Assembly: GCF_009569385.1 (NCBI RefSeq)
Contig: NZ_WBOF01000001.1
Coordinates: forward strand, 868,001-932,000
Source of the DNA: Streptomyces kaniharaensis
GTDB lineage: Bacteria; Actinomycetota; Actinomycetes; Streptomycetales; Streptomycetaceae
Direction of reading: 5' to 3'
DNA: 64,000 bases
Shown here: positions 62,963-64,000 of the stretch, piece by piece
Numbering within the stretch: position 1 is the stretch's first letter
Layout: the number at the start of each line of letters is the position of its first letter
Notes under the pieces: model-generated
What the model was told of the DNA's origin: nothing
What the model saw: only the letters and a program-made list of their open reading frames with translations
The model's database searches: none
Made by a program: the position numbers and the translations under genes

Positions 62963-64000
62963 CACGCGCCCCCGCCGGGGAGCACGCTGATCGTGCGGCT
63001 GACGGCGTAGAAGTCCAGCGCGGCCTGCCCCTGCTCGCGCTCGCCGTGGCTCGCGCCCTTGGCGCCGCCGAACGGGAGGTGGAAGTCGACGCCGCTGGAC
63101 GGCGCGTTGATCCGGATCATGCCCGCGTCGAGCCGGTCGGCGGCGGCGAGCGCGACGTCCAGGCTGCGGCTGTGCACCGAGGTGGACAGGCTGTGCGGGG
63201 TGTCGTTGGCGAGCGCGATCGCCTCGTCCAGGTCGGCCGCGGCGTGCAGCACGGCGATCGGCCCGAAGAACTCCTCACGCGCCAAGGGGTGTTCGGCCGG
63301 CACGCCACCGAGCAGGGTCGGCTCGACGTACCAGCCGTCCCGCTCGGGCACCCGCCCTCCGGTGAGCACGGTCGCCCCACCGCCGACAGCCGAAGCGACG
63401 GCGTCCGTGAGCCGGTCGCGGGCGGCCGCGTTGATGACCGGCCCGCAGACCGCGTCGTCGGCCAGCGCCAGTGCCTTGACCAGCGCGTCGCGCAGCGGCT
63501 CGTAGGCGGCGCCGACCGCGATGACCCGGCTGGTGGCGGTGCACTTCTGCCCGGCGTACCCGGCGATCGCGGCGGCGATGTGCCCGGCGGCCTGCTCGAT
63601 GTCGGCGTCGGGCAGCACCAACGCGGCGTTCAGTCCGCCGAGTTCGGCCTGCACCGGCACTCCGCGCCCGGTGGCCGCGCGGACGACAACCCGGCCGACC
63701 CCGGTCGAGCCGGTGAACGACACCACGTCCACCGTGTCGACCAGCGCCGCGCCCTCCTCGGCCCCGCCCGGCAGCACGGTGAACACGTCCTCGGGCAGGC
63801 CCGCCAGCTCGGCCAGCCGCAGCGCGCACGCCGTGGCCTCGGGCGCCGGCTTGAGCACCGCGGTGTTGCCGACCGCCAGCGCCGGCGCTGCCTTCCAACT
63901 CGGGATCGCCAGCGGGAAGTTCCACGGCGCGATGAGTCCGGCCACCCCGTACGGGCGGCGCCGGGTGAGCAGCAGCCCAGGCCCGGCGGCGGTCTCGTGC
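62962..64000 (-). CDS. Aldehyde dehydrogenase (2-oxoglutarate-semialdehyde dehydrogenase-like), 5' end beyond the window
   Basis: 346 codons present, open through position 64000, so the start and first ~120 residues are missing. Class 3 ALDH marks: GLIAPWNFPLAIPSWKAAPA, VVSFTGSTGVGR, catalytic Glu in AELGGLNAAL, catalytic Cys in GYAGQKCTATSR, and EEFFGPIAVLHAA. The end RINAPSSGVDFHLPFGGAKG is like the oxoglutarate-semialdehyde group. In hydroxyproline breakdown this enzyme converts the semialdehyde to 2-oxoglutarate, fitting the coupled racemase-fold gene. NADP or NAD preference not determined. Confidence 0.88.
   Translation of the reverse strand, partial: HETAAGPGLLLTRRRPYGVAGLIAPWNFPLAIPSWKAAPALAVGNTAVLKPAPEATACALRLAELAGLPEDVFTVLPGGAEEGAALVDTVDVVSFTGSTGVGRVVVRAATGRGVPVQAELGGLNAALVLPDADIEQAAGHIAAAIAGYAGQKCTATSRVIAVGAAYEPLRDALVKALALADDAVCGPVINAAARDRLTDAVASAVGGGATVLTGGRVPERDGWYVEPTLLGGVPAEHPLAREEFFGPIAVLHAAADLDEAIALANDTPHSLSTSVHSRSLDVALAAADRLDAGMIRINAPSSGVDFHLPFGGAKGASHGEREQGQAALDFYAVSRTISVLPGGGA

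Overview
The window is very GC-rich (third-codon-position G/C almost throughout, many GTG/TTG starts, translationally coupled ATGA/GTGA overlaps) and has the gene content of a Streptomycetaceae chromosome core (Streptomyces/Kitasatospora type). From memory, the order metNIQ ... argHRDBJC ... pheST - histidine kinase - TrmH - rplT/rpmI/infC - DUF1844 ... glutamine synthetase-like gene ... helicase follows the S. coelicolor SCO155x-SCO163x region. I could not run an alignment. No rRNA, tRNA, CRISPR array or antibiotic gene cluster was seen.

Layout. 1-2.3 kb: methionine importer metQ(partial)-metI-metN with a long leader. 2.8-3.8 kb: an acetyltransferase and a region-4-only sigma fragment. 3.9-10.3 kb: arginine biosynthesis argC-J-B-D-R followed by argH, with ArgR-type operators before argC and argH. 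10.4-17.9 kb: mixed metabolism (RsmC-like methyltransferase, VOC protein, S4 protein, DUF574 methyltransferase, deacetylase-like lipoprotein, SDR, hydroxyacyl-CoA dehydrogenase, orphan sugar-binding lipoprotein). 18-27 kb: translation block pheST, a PAS histidine kinase, TrmH-type methylase, and infC-rpmI-rplT. infC starts at a rare ATC codon and its leader holds an intrinsic terminator (probable attenuator). 27-32 kb: SseB-like protein, PLP aldolase/deaminase, a small protein with a RHIM-like C-terminal amyloid motif, an anchored AA10 LPMO and a DUF2510 membrane protein. 32-37.5 kb: glutamine synthetase-like/SDR/gamma-glutamyl hydrolase amine-catabolic set, CDF zinc exporter and 5'-3' exonuclease. 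37.5-38.8 kb: an intact IS30-family element inserted in the loop of a former terminator. 38.8-42.7 kb: Ski2-like helicase, a frameshifted small gene and an ArsR regulator.

42.7-56 kb is a peptide-utilisation district: class V aminotransferase divergent from a DPP-IV-type peptidase, a secreted M6 metalloprotease, a complete oligopeptide ABC importer and an M24 Xaa-Pro peptidase. Their three promoter regions share short sequence elements (GTGACAT and ATGTGAAAT; two share GTGACCCGTNACAT), so they may form one regulon. 56-60 kb: two-component system divergent from an ABC exporter. 60-64 kb: FCD-type GntR regulator downstream of an operon for hydroxyproline/proline-type catabolism (aldehyde dehydrogenase, proline-racemase-fold enzyme, OCD-family reductase). 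Read together, 42.7-64 kb suggests proline- or hydroxyproline-rich (collagen-like) protein scavenging; this is an inference.
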